Assembly (NCBI RefSeq): GCF_022489065.1
Contig: NZ_JAKVTW010000015.1
Coordinates: forward strand, 59,634 to 123,633
DNA length: 64,000 nt
DNA from: Vreelandella neptunia
GTDB lineage: Bacteria > Pseudomonadota > Gammaproteobacteria > Pseudomonadales > Halomonadaceae
Direction of reading: 5' to 3'
A program made the translations under genes and the position numbers. Positions 24,344 through 34,370 of this stretch are shown here, one piece after another (position 1 is the stretch's first letter; each line of letters begins with the position of its first letter). Under the pieces are notes generated by a model. The model was not told the origin of the DNA and ran no database searches. It was given only the letters and a program-made list of their open reading frames with translations.

Positions 24344-24679
24344 TTAGGTGCTTTCAGTGACGACTTGGTCGACCTTCTCTACTGCCCGTACGATAAGCAA
24401 TTGATGGTGGGCAGGAATTTTTTCCTGCTGCAAATAGGCTGCTACGGCGGGAGCAACCTCACACTTTGCAGGCATGGCTGCACGCGCATCAATCAAGGCG
24501 TTCAAGCGAGCAATAAACACAAAGCGTATCCATTGCGGCAGCGACATCGTATCAATACAAAACGGCTGCTGGCTCGCAAACGCTTCTGCATCGGGTGTTG
24601 GCATTCGCCATAAATCGGCGGCTTTCATCGCGGCTTCGAGCTCAAGAAGCGCGGTCTGTAGCGGCTGATAAGTACTCAT
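24344..24679 (-). CDS. yqcC: YqcC family protein
   Basis: 111 residues from the ATG at 24679; the GTG at 24685 overlaps the AAGG ribosome binding site. The whole protein fits the YqcC (DUF446) helical bundle: LLELEAAMKAADLW near the start, PFCIDTMSLPQWIRFVFIARLNALID in the middle. A small cytosolic protein of unknown role, often next to pseudouridine synthase truC in other gammaproteobacteria, though not here. It stands alone, convergent with ompW. Confidence 0.87.
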   Translation of the reverse strand: MSTYQPLQTALLELEAAMKAADLWRMPTPDAEAFASQQPFCIDTMSLPQWIRFVFIARLNALIDARAAMPAKCEVAPAVAAYLQQEKIPAHHQLLIVRAVEKVDQVVTEST

Positions 24680-24981
24680 AAACACCTTATATAAAGTAAA
24701 AAAAGACGTTGCTGACTATTATCCCTACTCAGCGCTCTCCCTGCTACTCATACGCAATTGATAGACGTTATCCATAGACCCACAGAAAACCTGCACGAGC
24801 CTGTGGATAAACTATGGAAAGGTGTCGCAGCGCCTGTTCTCATGGGGGTTTCGTCCAGTTGATTAATTTTTAACCTTACTGTCATGAATAGCGCGCCATT
24901 TAAGCGTTATTTATCAGCCTGTGCGGCTGACAGTGTCACTTCATCAAGGTAGAGTGCAGGCTTGCAACGCGGAAGGATGTC
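24680..24981. other. 302-bp gap with two DnaA-box-like sequences
   Basis: No gene seen. TTATCCATA (24768-24776, one mismatch to the DnaA box TTATCCACA) and TGTGGATAA (24802-24810, a perfect box in opposite orientation) lie 25 nt apart, head to head. Two boxes are too few for an origin, but could bind or titrate DnaA or regulate a neighbouring promoter. Confidence 0.35.
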
Positions 24982-26019
24982 ATGCAACCGATTCAAACCC
25001 TTGATGAGTTTTTCACACGCAGCGGCGCCGAGGTTTCCCTTTACCATCTGGGCCGCCATGTTGCGCCCTGCCCACGAGAGACACTCGCTGCCTTTGAACG
25101 TGGCGACATAGCGTGGTCAGAGCCGTGGCAAGGCCAAGCACGCTTAGCCATCCTATTTCGGCTGGGCGATATGCCCGAGGCTGCTATTTGGTTTTTAGCT
25201 TTACCGCTAGATGAACAGGGAATGCTAGCCCCTGCTCAGCGGGATGCATTTATAAACCGCCTGCTTGAAACCCTGGGGCGGGCCGTTTCTCACGTTGGGC
25301 GCGAAGAAACTGCGGACGTCGATCACTTAATGAAGGATAATCCCCTCGCCTTCACGCCTAGCGTTACCTTTCAAGCCATGCTCAATGCTCGCGCTACGCA
25401 TAAGGCGGGCCTGCCTGCCAGCCAGCACTTTGAGCCAGTTGAGGCTTTCCTCAGCGGCCAACAGGCGATTGATTGGCAGGCCTTGGGATTACAGGGAATT
25501 GCCGATTACGTCGTTCGTATGGAGTCATCTGATGCAGAGACTCTAGCAACGCGGCTAACCACCCTGCCTACCACTGTTATTCACTCTTTGTGCTACTGTT
25601 TAGAGCATCAGTCGTTGCCCCAGCTATTAGTAGCTGCGCTGCACCGTAGTGGCGAAGACGCCGCTCACGCAGGCGATATCGAAACCTTGTGCGCCTGTTT
25701 ACGAGCAGTTGGCAACACCAATGCCGTCGAGGTAGGTAACTGGTACACAGCTTTACTTCATGACAGCGCCGCCTGCGGGCCAGATGTGCTAGCAGCAATC
25801 GCCGGTCGTGGGTGGTTGTATCTTGAGGATGCCCAGCGTTTGCCTCTCTTTTTGCAGCGCTTAGCCGAAGATGAGCGTACCGATTTTGCCGCCGTAGTAC
25901 GTGATCTTGCACTCATACCACGGCTACGTTTACCGGTCATGATGGCTTTACGTGACGCGCCTGCAGGCTCTCCTATTCAACACCGTTTGACCATAATGAT
26001 GTCGCAGAAGAAGGCATGA
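24982..26019 (+). CDS. DUF3549 family protein
   Basis: 345 residues matching the DUF3549 family seen in Pseudomonas and Halomonas: opening QTLDEFFTRSGAEVSLYHLGRHV, then a mainly helical body without membrane segments. Function unknown. AAGGA lies just before the ATG. It is followed by the retropepsin-like protease and rimK with gaps of 36 and 43 nt, so the three probably form an operon, which may tie it to protein glutamylation. Confidence 0.82.
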   Translation: MQPIQTLDEFFTRSGAEVSLYHLGRHVAPCPRETLAAFERGDIAWSEPWQGQARLAILFRLGDMPEAAIWFLALPLDEQGMLAPAQRDAFINRLLETLGRAVSHVGREETADVDHLMKDNPLAFTPSVTFQAMLNARATHKAGLPASQHFEPVEAFLSGQQAIDWQALGLQGIADYVVRMESSDAETLATRLTTLPTTVIHSLCYCLEHQSLPQLLVAALHRSGEDAAHAGDIETLCACLRAVGNTNAVEVGNWYTALLHDSAACGPDVLAAIAGRGWLYLEDAQRLPLFLQRLAEDERTDFAAVVRDLALIPRLRLPVMMALRDAPAGSPIQHRLTIMMSQKKA

Positions 26020-26055
26020 TTTGATGTTGTCACTTTTAATTGCAAGGAGTGAGTC

Positions 26056-26496
26056 GTGAAGGAATTACCCTATCAGGCCAAGGCTGTCATTGGTCGCCGT
26101 GAGATGGTCACGTTACCTGAGCTAGGGCTTCACCTATGCTGCAAAGCAGACACTGGTGCGCGCACTTCTGCCCTGCATGCAGAAGAGATAGAGACACATG
26201 AAGATGAACATGGTCAACTATGGGTAAGCTTTATAACTCACAGTAGCGGACCGACGACGCCGGCCCATCGCTACAGTCTGCACCTGCATGATCGACGCCG
26301 GGTAACCAGTTCAAACGGTCATAGCGAGTGGCGCTATGTAATACGTACCCCTATGCAAATGGGCGATTTAAATTTTCCTGTTGAACTGACCTTGACTGAC
26401 CGCAGCAACATGCGCCACCCCATGCTATTAGGACGTCGCGCGATGCGCCGCCTACTGATAGCACCCGGTGCCGCATTTTTGCACGGTGAGCCCTAA
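26056..26496 (+). CDS. RimK-associated retropepsin-like (ATP-dependent zinc protease family) protein
   Basis: 146 residues from a GTG start with AAGGAG 6 nt upstream. The family's aspartyl-protease-like motif is near the N-terminus (CCKADTGARTSALHA, Asp at about residue 33), and MLLGRRAMRR near the end corresponds to the second conserved block. The family is often labelled zinc protease, though the DTGA motif points to a retropepsin-like fold. It is commonly adjacent to rimK, as here, and may trim or regulate glutamate-modified proteins. That last point is inference. Confidence 0.87.
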   Translation: MKELPYQAKAVIGRREMVTLPELGLHLCCKADTGARTSALHAEEIETHEDEHGQLWVSFITHSSGPTTPAHRYSLHLHDRRRVTSSNGHSEWRYVIRTPMQMGDLNFPVELTLTDRSNMRHPMLLGRRAMRRLLIAPGAAFLHGEP

Positions 26497-26539
26497 CCCC
26501 CATTATTAGTCGTCTATATTTAGACTCGGAGTCCTCTAC

Positions 26540-27448
26540 ATGCATATCGCTCTGCTATCGCGCAACCGTAATCTGTACTCTACTCGCCGCCTGGTTGAAG
26601 CCGCAGAGCAGCGTGGGCATACCGCTCGTGTGGTGGACACGCTGCGCTGCTACATGAGTATTACCTCACACCACCCTTCGATCCATTATAAGGGTCAAGA
26701 AATTGAGCATTTTGATGCGGTCATCCCCCGCATTGGTGCGTCGGTCACCTTTTATGGGTGCGCGTTGTTACGCCAATTTGAGATGATGGGCACCTACGTT
26801 ATCAATGATAACGTCTCAATTACCCGCTCGCGGGACAAGCTGCGCTCTCTCCAGCTTTTGTCTCGCAAAGGATTGGGGTTACCGATTACCGGCTTTGCAC
26901 ACTCCCCAGACGATATTCCTGATTTGATCACCATGGTCAAAGGCGCCCCACTGGTGATTAAGCTGCTTGAAGGCACTCAGGGGATTGGCGTGGTATTGGC
27001 TGAAACCAATCAGGCGGCGGAATCAGTAATACAGGCCTTCATGGGCATGAAAGCCAACATTATGGTTCAGGAGTACATCAAGGAAGCACGTGGCGCTGAT
27101 ATTCGCTGCTTAGTCATCGGCGATAAGGTCGTGGCTTCGATGAAACGGCAGGCGGCAGACGGTGAATTCCGCTCGAACCTACACCGCGGCGGCACGGCCA
27201 GTGTGATTCGTATTACCCCGGAGGAGCGTTCAACGGCTATCCGCGCTGCCAAAGCCATGGGGCTGCGCGTCGCGGGTGTCGACTTGCTCCGCTCCAACCA
27301 CGGCCCGGTGATCATGGAGGTTAACTCTTCGCCTGGATTGCAGGGCATTGAGAACGCCACCGGTAAGGATATTGCGGGCATGATCATTGAACACATTGAA
27401 AAAAATGCCGCTCCAGCCCGTAAAGCGCCGCCCAAGCCTAAAGGTTAA
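26540..27448 (+). CDS. rimK: Alpha-L-glutamate ligase RimK
   Basis: 302 residues, the usual RimK length. An N-terminal pre-ATP-grasp domain ([18 protein letters not shown]) is followed by the ATP-grasp core: [19 protein letters not shown] (lysine and glycine loop), [23 protein letters not shown], and [15 protein letters not shown] with the metal-binding Glu/Asn. It adds glutamate residues to the C-terminus of ribosomal protein S6 in E. coli and can make poly-glutamate. CGGAG precedes the ATG. Downstream of DUF3549 and the protease gene. Confidence 0.94.
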   Translation: MHIALLSRNRNLYSTRRLVEAAEQRGHTARVVDTLRCYMSITSHHPSIHYKGQEIEHFDAVIPRIGASVTFYGCALLRQFEMMGTYVINDNVSITRSRDKLRSLQLLSRKGLGLPITGFAHSPDDIPDLITMVKGAPLVIKLLEGTQGIGVVLAETNQAAESVIQAFMGMKANIMVQEYIKEARGADIRCLVIGDKVVASMKRQAADGEFRSNLHRGGTASVIRITPEERSTAIRAAKAMGLRVAGVDLLRSNHGPVIMEVNSSPGLQGIENATGKDIAGMIIEHIEKNAAPARKAPPKPKG

Positions 27449-27535
27449 GGCAAAATATTAAAATAATCCGATTCGGGGGTGGCAAATCGACGCTGTCACC
27501 CCCACAATCTGCGTCACCGAAGGAGGTAGACGCTC

Positions 27536-27982
27536 ATGTTTCTCGATAATCGCCAAGTGGCGATGGACAGCGTATTGGAAGCGCTGGCCGATAGCATTGA
27601 TTATTTCCAAGATAATATCGAACGCCTGCGCCCCTCACTGCGCGACGCTTTAAAGCCGCATTATACTGAGCGGCTTAAGCAGTTGAGCAAATTGCAGGAG
27701 CTTGCCCGTGCGCATTTGAAAATGCTGCCCCGTGATGCGGACGTTGAACGCGATGATTTTTTATGGCTGTGGAGCCGTCTGAAAAGCTTCGTTGGCAACG
27801 ATAGCCAAGTATTGATCAATGAGCTATTGGAGCAAGAGCGCGTATTGATGCAAGCGCTCTCTTCGCTTTTTACCCACCCGCTGCCCGACCCGATTGAACC
27901 GGTGGTAGACGAGTGCATGCAAGGGTGCCGTAAACTGATTCGTGAGCTCTATGCGCTGCAAAAGCGCAAAACGCACCGCTAA
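27536..27982 (+). CDS. Small helical protein, function unknown
   Basis: 148 residues, predicted almost entirely helical with no membrane segment. Long amphipathic stretches at about 5-40, 45-65, 80-110 and 120-140 suggest a helical bundle. It has an unusually strong ribosome binding site, AAGGAGGT, 8 nt before the ATG. It follows rimK by 87 nt and may belong to the same transcript. I do not recognise the family. Its stop overlaps the convergent sanA stop by 4 nt. Confidence 0.65.
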   Translation: MFLDNRQVAMDSVLEALADSIDYFQDNIERLRPSLRDALKPHYTERLKQLSKLQELARAHLKMLPRDADVERDDFLWLWSRLKSFVGNDSQVLINELLEQERVLMQALSSLFTHPLPDPIEPVVDECMQGCRKLIRELYALQKRKTHR

Positions 27983-28701
27983 GGTGCTGTAAAGCGCTCA
28001 TTTAGCGAAGGCAGTATCAGGTCTATTGGAGCTCGTTTCTTAAGCTCAATGGGCTCAGGGGTGCCAAGAAAATAGGGCTCTCTTCCCCATAGGTAGAGAT
28101 CGCCCAGGGTAGCCACACGCGCTGCCCATTCGCGCAGCTTTAAACGCCATCCCACCGCTACCGTAGGATCATCCGCCACGCAGCCGGTAACATCCATACC
28201 CAGAGCGCGACCAATATATACCGCACGGGGAAGATGCCAGCTCTGAGTAACCAGTAACGCTTTATCCAGCTGAAACACATCCCGTGCCCGCGCAAGGGTG
28301 TCATAAGTGCTAAAGCCCGCAAAATCCATGGTCAGTTGCTCAGACGCTACGCCGCGGCGATAAAGCTCGCGCCACATCGCCCGTGGCTCGTTATACGCCT
28401 GGGTACGATTATCCCCTGAAAGCAAAAGATGCTCGACCTGGGACTGCTCAATTAATGCAGCAGCGGTGCGCATGCGGGCATGAAAGTGAGGATTTCTCAC
28501 CCCGCTACGCGTCCAGTGCGATGTACCGAAGACAATTCCCACCTCTGCCGGGCGACACTGTTGCGGCTGGCGTTCAATATAAGCAGCGGTAGTAGCGAGC
28601 ACCCAAAAATTGCCGCCTATAAACAGCAATGTCGCCAGCAGCGACAGTGCTCCTAGCGACATTAGTAGGCGCTTTAGCCATTTCAACAAAATGTTATGCA
28701 T
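27979..28701 (-). CDS. sanA: SanA/YdcF family (DUF218) membrane-anchored protein
   Basis: 240 residues. One N-terminal transmembrane helix (about 12-35), then a periplasmic DUF218 domain with EVGIVFGTSHWTRSG (about 53-67), LLLSGDNRTQAYNEP, and LLVTQSWHLPRAVYI near the active-site region. SanA in E. coli affects envelope barrier function and vancomycin sensitivity at high temperature; the chemistry is unknown. GGGGAG lies before the ATG. It begins 18 nt after the sufT stop, so it can be co-transcribed with the suf genes, though the functional link is unclear. Confidence 0.83.
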   Translation of the reverse strand: MHNILLKWLKRLLMSLGALSLLATLLFIGGNFWVLATTAAYIERQPQQCRPAEVGIVFGTSHWTRSGVRNPHFHARMRTAAALIEQSQVEHLLLSGDNRTQAYNEPRAMWRELYRRGVASEQLTMDFAGFSTYDTLARARDVFQLDKALLVTQSWHLPRAVYIGRALGMDVTGCVADDPTVAVGWRLKLREWAARVATLGDLYLWGREPYFLGTPEPIELKKRAPIDLILPSLNERFTAP

Positions 28702-28719
28702 CCAGCTCCCCAGCCGGGG

Positions 28720-29289
28720 TTAGAACATGCCGAGTTCAAGCTTCGCCTCGTCGCTCATCATGTCACGGCTCCAAGGAGGACTGAAGACAATTTCGGTGTG
28801 CACTTTGCTGATCTGCGGCGCGCCGAGAATCTTATTGCGCGCATCGGCGGCGATCACATCACCCATGCCACAGCCGGGAGCGGTCAACGTCATACGGATA
28901 GTCGCGATGCGCTCACCACTGATAAGACGCTCAATTCGGCAACCGTAAACCAAACCCAGGTCTACGATATTGACCGGAATCTCCGGATCAAAGCAGGTAC
29001 GTAGCTGGTCCCATACGAACTGCTCTATCTCCTCTTCGCTAGCCGTTTCGGGCAGCGTAGGACGCGGTAGCGGCTCAAGCCCCAGCGCATCCAGGTTGCT
29101 CCCCTCAACTAGGTAGAGTCGCCCCTCAAACCCGACACTTACCGTACTGCCCTTCGCTTGCATAACGCTAACAACGCTATCTTCGGCCAGTGTTTCCGTA
29201 CTACCAAACGGAATGGCAATGGCCTCCACATCGCGCTGGAGCGGCAACTGTTGGCCTCGTTCGAGACTGGCTACTTGCTCAAGATCCAT
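28720..29289 (-). CDS. sufT: Fe-S cluster assembly protein SufT
   Basis: 189 residues. An N-terminal region of about 75 residues specific to SufT is followed by a DUF59/MIP18 domain. Conserved parts: CFDPEIPVNIVDLGLVYG (about 98-115), LTAPGCGMGDVIAADAR with the conserved Cys, and VFSPPWSRDMMSDEAKLELGM at the end. DUF59 proteins help deliver Fe-S clusters. Last suf gene; its ribosome binding site AAGGA is supplied by the final unit of the 14-nt repeat array that fills the sufS-sufT gap. Confidence 0.9.
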   Translation of the reverse strand: MDLEQVASLERGQQLPLQRDVEAIAIPFGSTETLAEDSVVSVMQAKGSTVSVGFEGRLYLVEGSNLDALGLEPLPRPTLPETASEEEIEQFVWDQLRTCFDPEIPVNIVDLGLVYGCRIERLISGERIATIRMTLTAPGCGMGDVIAADARNKILGAPQISKVHTEIVFSPPWSRDMMSDEAKLELGMF

Positions 29290-29292
29290 ATC

Positions 29293-29348
29293 TGTCCTTA
29301 AAAACGTTCTTCAAAGAGCTGGCCTTAAAGAACCGACCTTAACGCACC
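29293..29348. repeat. Degenerate ~14-nt repeat array, sufS-sufT gap
   Basis: Four adjacent 14-nt units (29293-29306, 29307-29320, 29321-29334, 29335-29348). Plus-strand cores are TCCTTAAAAA, TTCTTCAAAG, GCCTTAAAG and ACCTTAACG, with the four-base TTAA/TTCA cores at 29298, 29310, 29325 and 29339. On the mRNA strand three units carry TTAAGG, a Shine-Dalgarno-like step, and the last one provides the sufT ribosome binding site. It resembles the array at 30620-30703. Confidence 0.7.
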
Positions 29349-30604
29349 ATACCAATGACACGGTGGAGTGCTTCAATAAAGCGATCCACTTCTTCGAGCG
29401 TATTATACGCAGCAAATGAAGCACGGCACGTCGCATCGACTCCAAAATGATGCAGCAAGGGCTGCGCACAGTGGTGGCCTGTGCGAATAGCCACACCGAG
29501 CTGATCGATCAACAGGCCGATATCCTGGGAGTGCGCCCCATCCACCACAAACGAAAGCACGCCTGCTTTGTGCGGCGCAGTGCCAAGAATACGCAGACCA
29601 TCAATTCGTCCAGCCGCTTGCGTCGCGCGGTCAAGTAACTGACCTTCCCACTCACCAATTGCATTAACCCCGACGCTTTCTACCCACTCAAGAGCACGCC
29701 CCAGCGCAATGACTTCCGCGATCGCGGGCGTTCCGGCTTCAAACTTGTGCGGAATATCGGCGAAGGTAGTGCCCGCACCGAAAGAGACGGTTTTAATCAT
29801 CTCACCACCGCCCTGCCAAGGCGGCATCTCTTCCAGCAAAGCCTGCTTGCCATACAGCACGCCTACGCCGGTTGGCCCATACACTTTGTGGCCCGAGAAC
29901 GCATAGAAGTCGGCATTGATCGCCTGCACATCGACTAACTGGTGAGGGGCAGCTTGGGCGCCATCAATCAAGATCAACGCGCCCTGCTGATGGGCCAGCG
30001 TTGCCATCTCCTGTACCGGATTAATGGTACCCAGCGCATTAGAGACATGGTTCACCGCCACGAGCTTAGTGCGCTCACTGAGTAGCTCGCGGTAAGCAGC
30101 CATATCCAATGCGCCATTGGCTTCAACGGGAATCACCTTAATGGTAAACCCGATCTCGGCGGCCAGCAGTTGCCAGGGCACAATATTGGAGTGGTGCTCC
30201 AACATTGAGATCAGGACTTCGTCACCTGGGGCGAGGTTTTTACGCCCCCAGCTCTGCGCGACTAAGTTAATGGCTTCCGTGGTACCACGGGTAAAGATGA
30301 TCTGACGCGCATCTTCCGCGTTGAGAAACGCCCGCACCTTATGACGCGTGCCTTCAAACGCCGCCGTTGCCTCATCGGCAAGGGTATGCAGACCGCGGTG
30401 AATATTGGCGTTATAACGTGAGTAGTAATCGCTAAATACGTCAATCACCTGCTGAGGCGTCTGGCTAGTAGCCGCATTGTCTAAGTAGATTAGTGGCTTG
30501 CCATGCACTTTACGGGCAAGCACTGGAAAATCCTGACGCAGACGTTCGACGTCAAAGGGTGCTTGCACTCGCGCGGGCGCCTGCTCAATAACGGTATGTG
30601 GCAT
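29339..30604 (-). CDS. sufS: Cysteine desulfurase SufS
   Basis: 421 residues from the ATG at 30604, with AGGAG upstream; a TTG one codon earlier also fits the frame. Class V aminotransferase fold. The PLP lysine lies in SGHKVYGPTGVG, and the persulfide-forming cysteine in the C-terminal TGHHCAQP motif. The N-terminal PLIYLDNAATSQTP is typical. It removes sulfur from cysteine for cluster building on SufBCD. No SufE/SufU gene is visible here, so the sulfur acceptor must be encoded elsewhere or SufS acts with another carrier. Confidence 0.95.
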   Translation of the reverse strand: MPHTVIEQAPARVQAPFDVERLRQDFPVLARKVHGKPLIYLDNAATSQTPQQVIDVFSDYYSRYNANIHRGLHTLADEATAAFEGTRHKVRAFLNAEDARQIIFTRGTTEAINLVAQSWGRKNLAPGDEVLISMLEHHSNIVPWQLLAAEIGFTIKVIPVEANGALDMAAYRELLSERTKLVAVNHVSNALGTINPVQEMATLAHQQGALILIDGAQAAPHQLVDVQAINADFYAFSGHKVYGPTGVGVLYGKQALLEEMPPWQGGGEMIKTVSFGAGTTFADIPHKFEAGTPAIAEVIALGRALEWVESVGVNAIGEWEGQLLDRATQAAGRIDGLRILGTAPHKAGVLSFVVDGAHSQDIGLLIDQLGVAIRTGHHCAQPLLHHFGVDATCRASFAAYNTLEEVDRFIEALHRVIGMVR

Positions 30605-30619
30605 CAATCACTCCTCGTA

Positions 30620-30703
30620 GAGCCCTTTAAGCTAGTTTTTAAGCGCGGATCGTTAAGAGCCGGTCTTTATAAAATTAGTCTTAAAGCGCTAGTCGTTAAG
30701 CGC
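30620..30703. repeat. Degenerate ~14-nt repeat array, sufD-sufS gap
   Basis: About six units whose TTAA-type cores lie at 30627, 30639, 30653, 30667, 30681 and 30696, so spacing is 12, 14, 14, 14 and 15 nt. The two right-hand units (30676-30689 and 30690-30703) agree at 12 of 14 positions. The array covers the sufD stop codon and the whole gap. Same motif style as 29293-29348. Confidence 0.7.
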
Positions 30704-32029
30704 GGCTGCCGCTTCAACAAGCCCTGCAAGATTAAAGCGCTCCGGAAGCTTACCTGCAACTGCGAGCTCTACCCGCTCTGCAATCGCGTCCAAGCTAACT
30801 TTATCCAGCACCTCTCCAGCAAAGGCGAGGGTTAGCAGGCCGCGTGCGGTAGCTTCGTCAATACCGCGCGTACGCAGAGCGTAGATCGCCTCTTCATCCA
30901 ACTGCCCTGTGGTGGTGCCGTGCGAACACTTAACGTCATCCGCATAAATTTCAAGCTCAGGCTTGGCATCAATGTGGGCACGATCCGACAGCAGTAGGTT
31001 TTGATTACTCTGAAAACCTTCAATTTTCTGGCTATCGCGTTTGACATAGACTTTGCCGTTAAACACACCGTGAGCGCGGTCATCCAAAATGCCCTTGTAG
31101 TTCTCATTCGAGAACGTTAGCGGCGCATTGTGATTGACCTTAGTGTGGTTATCGACGTGCTGACGACCCTGACCAAAGAACAGACCCAGGAAGTTGGTTT
31201 CCGCACCCTGGCCGTTCAAATCGCTGATCAAGTCATTGCGCACAAGCGCGCCGCCCAGGCTCAGGTTGTAGGAGGTATAGCGTGTATCGCGGCTTTGCTC
31301 GACATGAATGCTCGCCACATGCATATCGCCCAACGGTGCTTCTTGCAGCTTGTAGTGAGCAAGGATCGCCCCACGGTCGAGCATCAGTTCGCCAACCACG
31401 TTGGTGAAGTTAGTCGCTTCGCTTTCGCCGGTGTAGTGCTCAATCAGCGTGGCTTCGCTGCGCCCGCCTGCTTCCACTAATATACGCGGGTGGCACATTA
31501 CTGGCTGGCCAGCGCGGGACAAAAACTGCAGCAGAATCGGTTTCTCAACAACCGTTCCCGGGGCAATGCGAACCACGGCGCCCTCTTCCATAAAGGCAGT
31601 GTTTAGCGCGGCGAAAGGTGAAAAATCCACACCGGTTAGTCGGCCCAGCGGGCCACCCACGGCTTCGTGGTTCTCTACTAGCGCTTTGGAGAGCGGTAAC
31701 ACCTGAACGCTCGAAGGCAGCGAATCCAAATCCGAGAGCGCCGATGAGAAAACACCATCCACGAAGGTCAGGCGGTAAGCATCAATCGGCAGCGTTAGCG
31801 CCGCGGCACTGGCCTGGGAGAATTCGGCATTGTCGGCAAGAGCAAAGTTGCCCTGGGCGATCGAGCGCACATCGGTATACTTCCACTCTTCATCACGACG
31901 AGTGGGGAAACCCAGCGCTTCAAAACGTGCAGCCCCCGCTTGTCGACGAGCGGCAATCCACGTCGGCTCCGCCTTATAATGCGGGCTACGCGCCTTCAAT
32001 GTGTCTAAAAAGGTTTGCGTATCGCTCAT
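30689..32029 (-). CDS. sufD: Fe-S cluster scaffold protein SufD
   Basis: 446 residues. The C-terminal two-thirds is the SufBD beta-helix core (HYKLQEAPLGDMHVASIHVEQSRD... and the ADDVKCSHGTTTGQLDEEAIYALRTRG block, with the conserved Cys and His of SufD). The N-terminal helical part has the family WKYTDVRSIA motif. It forms the SufBC2D scaffold with SufB and SufC. Its ATG overlaps the sufC stop (ATGA), with GAGGAG upstream. The stop codon lies inside the 14-nt repeat array. Confidence 0.94.
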   Translation of the reverse strand: MSDTQTFLDTLKARSPHYKAEPTWIAARRQAGAARFEALGFPTRRDEEWKYTDVRSIAQGNFALADNAEFSQASAAALTLPIDAYRLTFVDGVFSSALSDLDSLPSSVQVLPLSKALVENHEAVGGPLGRLTGVDFSPFAALNTAFMEEGAVVRIAPGTVVEKPILLQFLSRAGQPVMCHPRILVEAGGRSEATLIEHYTGESEATNFTNVVGELMLDRGAILAHYKLQEAPLGDMHVASIHVEQSRDTRYTSYNLSLGGALVRNDLISDLNGQGAETNFLGLFFGQGRQHVDNHTKVNHNAPLTFSNENYKGILDDRAHGVFNGKVYVKRDSQKIEGFQSNQNLLLSDRAHIDAKPELEIYADDVKCSHGTTTGQLDEEAIYALRTRGIDEATARGLLTLAFAGEVLDKVSLDAIAERVELAVAGKLPERFNLAGLVEAAAALND

Positions 32030-32775
32030 GCCACAGACTCCTCGATACCTTCGTACCCATTGGCTTCCAGCTGTTTGGCCAGTTCAGCATCGCCGGTTTT
32101 GACGATACGGCCATCGACCAACACGTGAACCTTATCTGGCACGATGTAATCCAGCAGGCGCTGATAGTGAGTGACCAGCAGAATGGCGCGGTCTTCAGCG
32201 CGCAGGCTGTTAACGCCGTCGGCGACAATTTTCATGGCGTCGATATCCAGCCCCGAATCGATCTCATCCAGCATGGCGAGCTTCGGCTGAAGCACCAGCA
32301 TTTGCAGGATCTCGTTGCGCTTTTTCTCGCCGCCGGAGAAACCTTCGTTAACGGCGCGCTGTAGGAAGCTGGCATCCATCTTCATGTAGCCCAACTTCTC
32401 TTTGACCAGCTTCATAAACTCTGGCGCAGGCATTTCGCCTTCACCGCGAGCCACACGCTGGGCATTAAGCGCTGATTTCAGCAGGTAGATGTTTTTAACC
32501 CCTGGAATCTCAACCGGGTATTGAAAGCCCAACAGCAAACCGGCTTGGGCGCGCTCTTCAATTTCCATTTCAAGCACATCTTTGCCTTCAAAGGTAATCG
32601 TGCCCTGGGTAACTTCGTAGCCATCTTTACCGGCAATCACCGCGGATAGCGTCGATTTACCCGCGCCGTTCGGCCCCATAATGGCGTGCACTTCACCCGC
32701 CTTAATGGTCAGGGTCAGGCCTTTGAGGATTTCATTACCTTCGACGGATACGTGTAAATCATTCACTTGCAACAT
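32026..32775 (-). CDS. sufC: Fe-S assembly ATPase SufC
   Basis: 249 residues from the ATG at 32775, with AAAGG upstream; the longer frame from 32817 has no support. ABC-type ATPase: Walker A GPNGAGKST (about 35-43), signature SGGEKKR (about 152), Walker B LAMLDEIDSGLD, and the H-loop LLVTHYQRLL. It energises the SufBCD scaffold in the cytosol and is not a transporter. Overlaps sufD by 4 nt. Confidence 0.95.
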   Translation of the reverse strand: MLQVNDLHVSVEGNEILKGLTLTIKAGEVHAIMGPNGAGKSTLSAVIAGKDGYEVTQGTITFEGKDVLEMEIEERAQAGLLLGFQYPVEIPGVKNIYLLKSALNAQRVARGEGEMPAPEFMKLVKEKLGYMKMDASFLQRAVNEGFSGGEKKRNEILQMLVLQPKLAMLDEIDSGLDIDAMKIVADGVNSLRAEDRAILLVTHYQRLLDYIVPDKVHVLVDGRIVKTGDAELAKQLEANGYEGIEESVA

Positions 32776-32849
32776 ATTGATTACCTTTCTGATTCTGGCG
32801 AGTCGCCACGGCGACACTAATATAATTAAGTGGAATAAAGGGTCAGCAG

Positions 32850-34292
<1,443 letters not shown>

Positions 34293-34370
34293 GGTGATAC
34301 CCTCCGGGCAGTTGGGTGGCGAGGTTATCGCCTTTAATAATAAATGAGGCCTGTTGTACTTACGCTGCGG

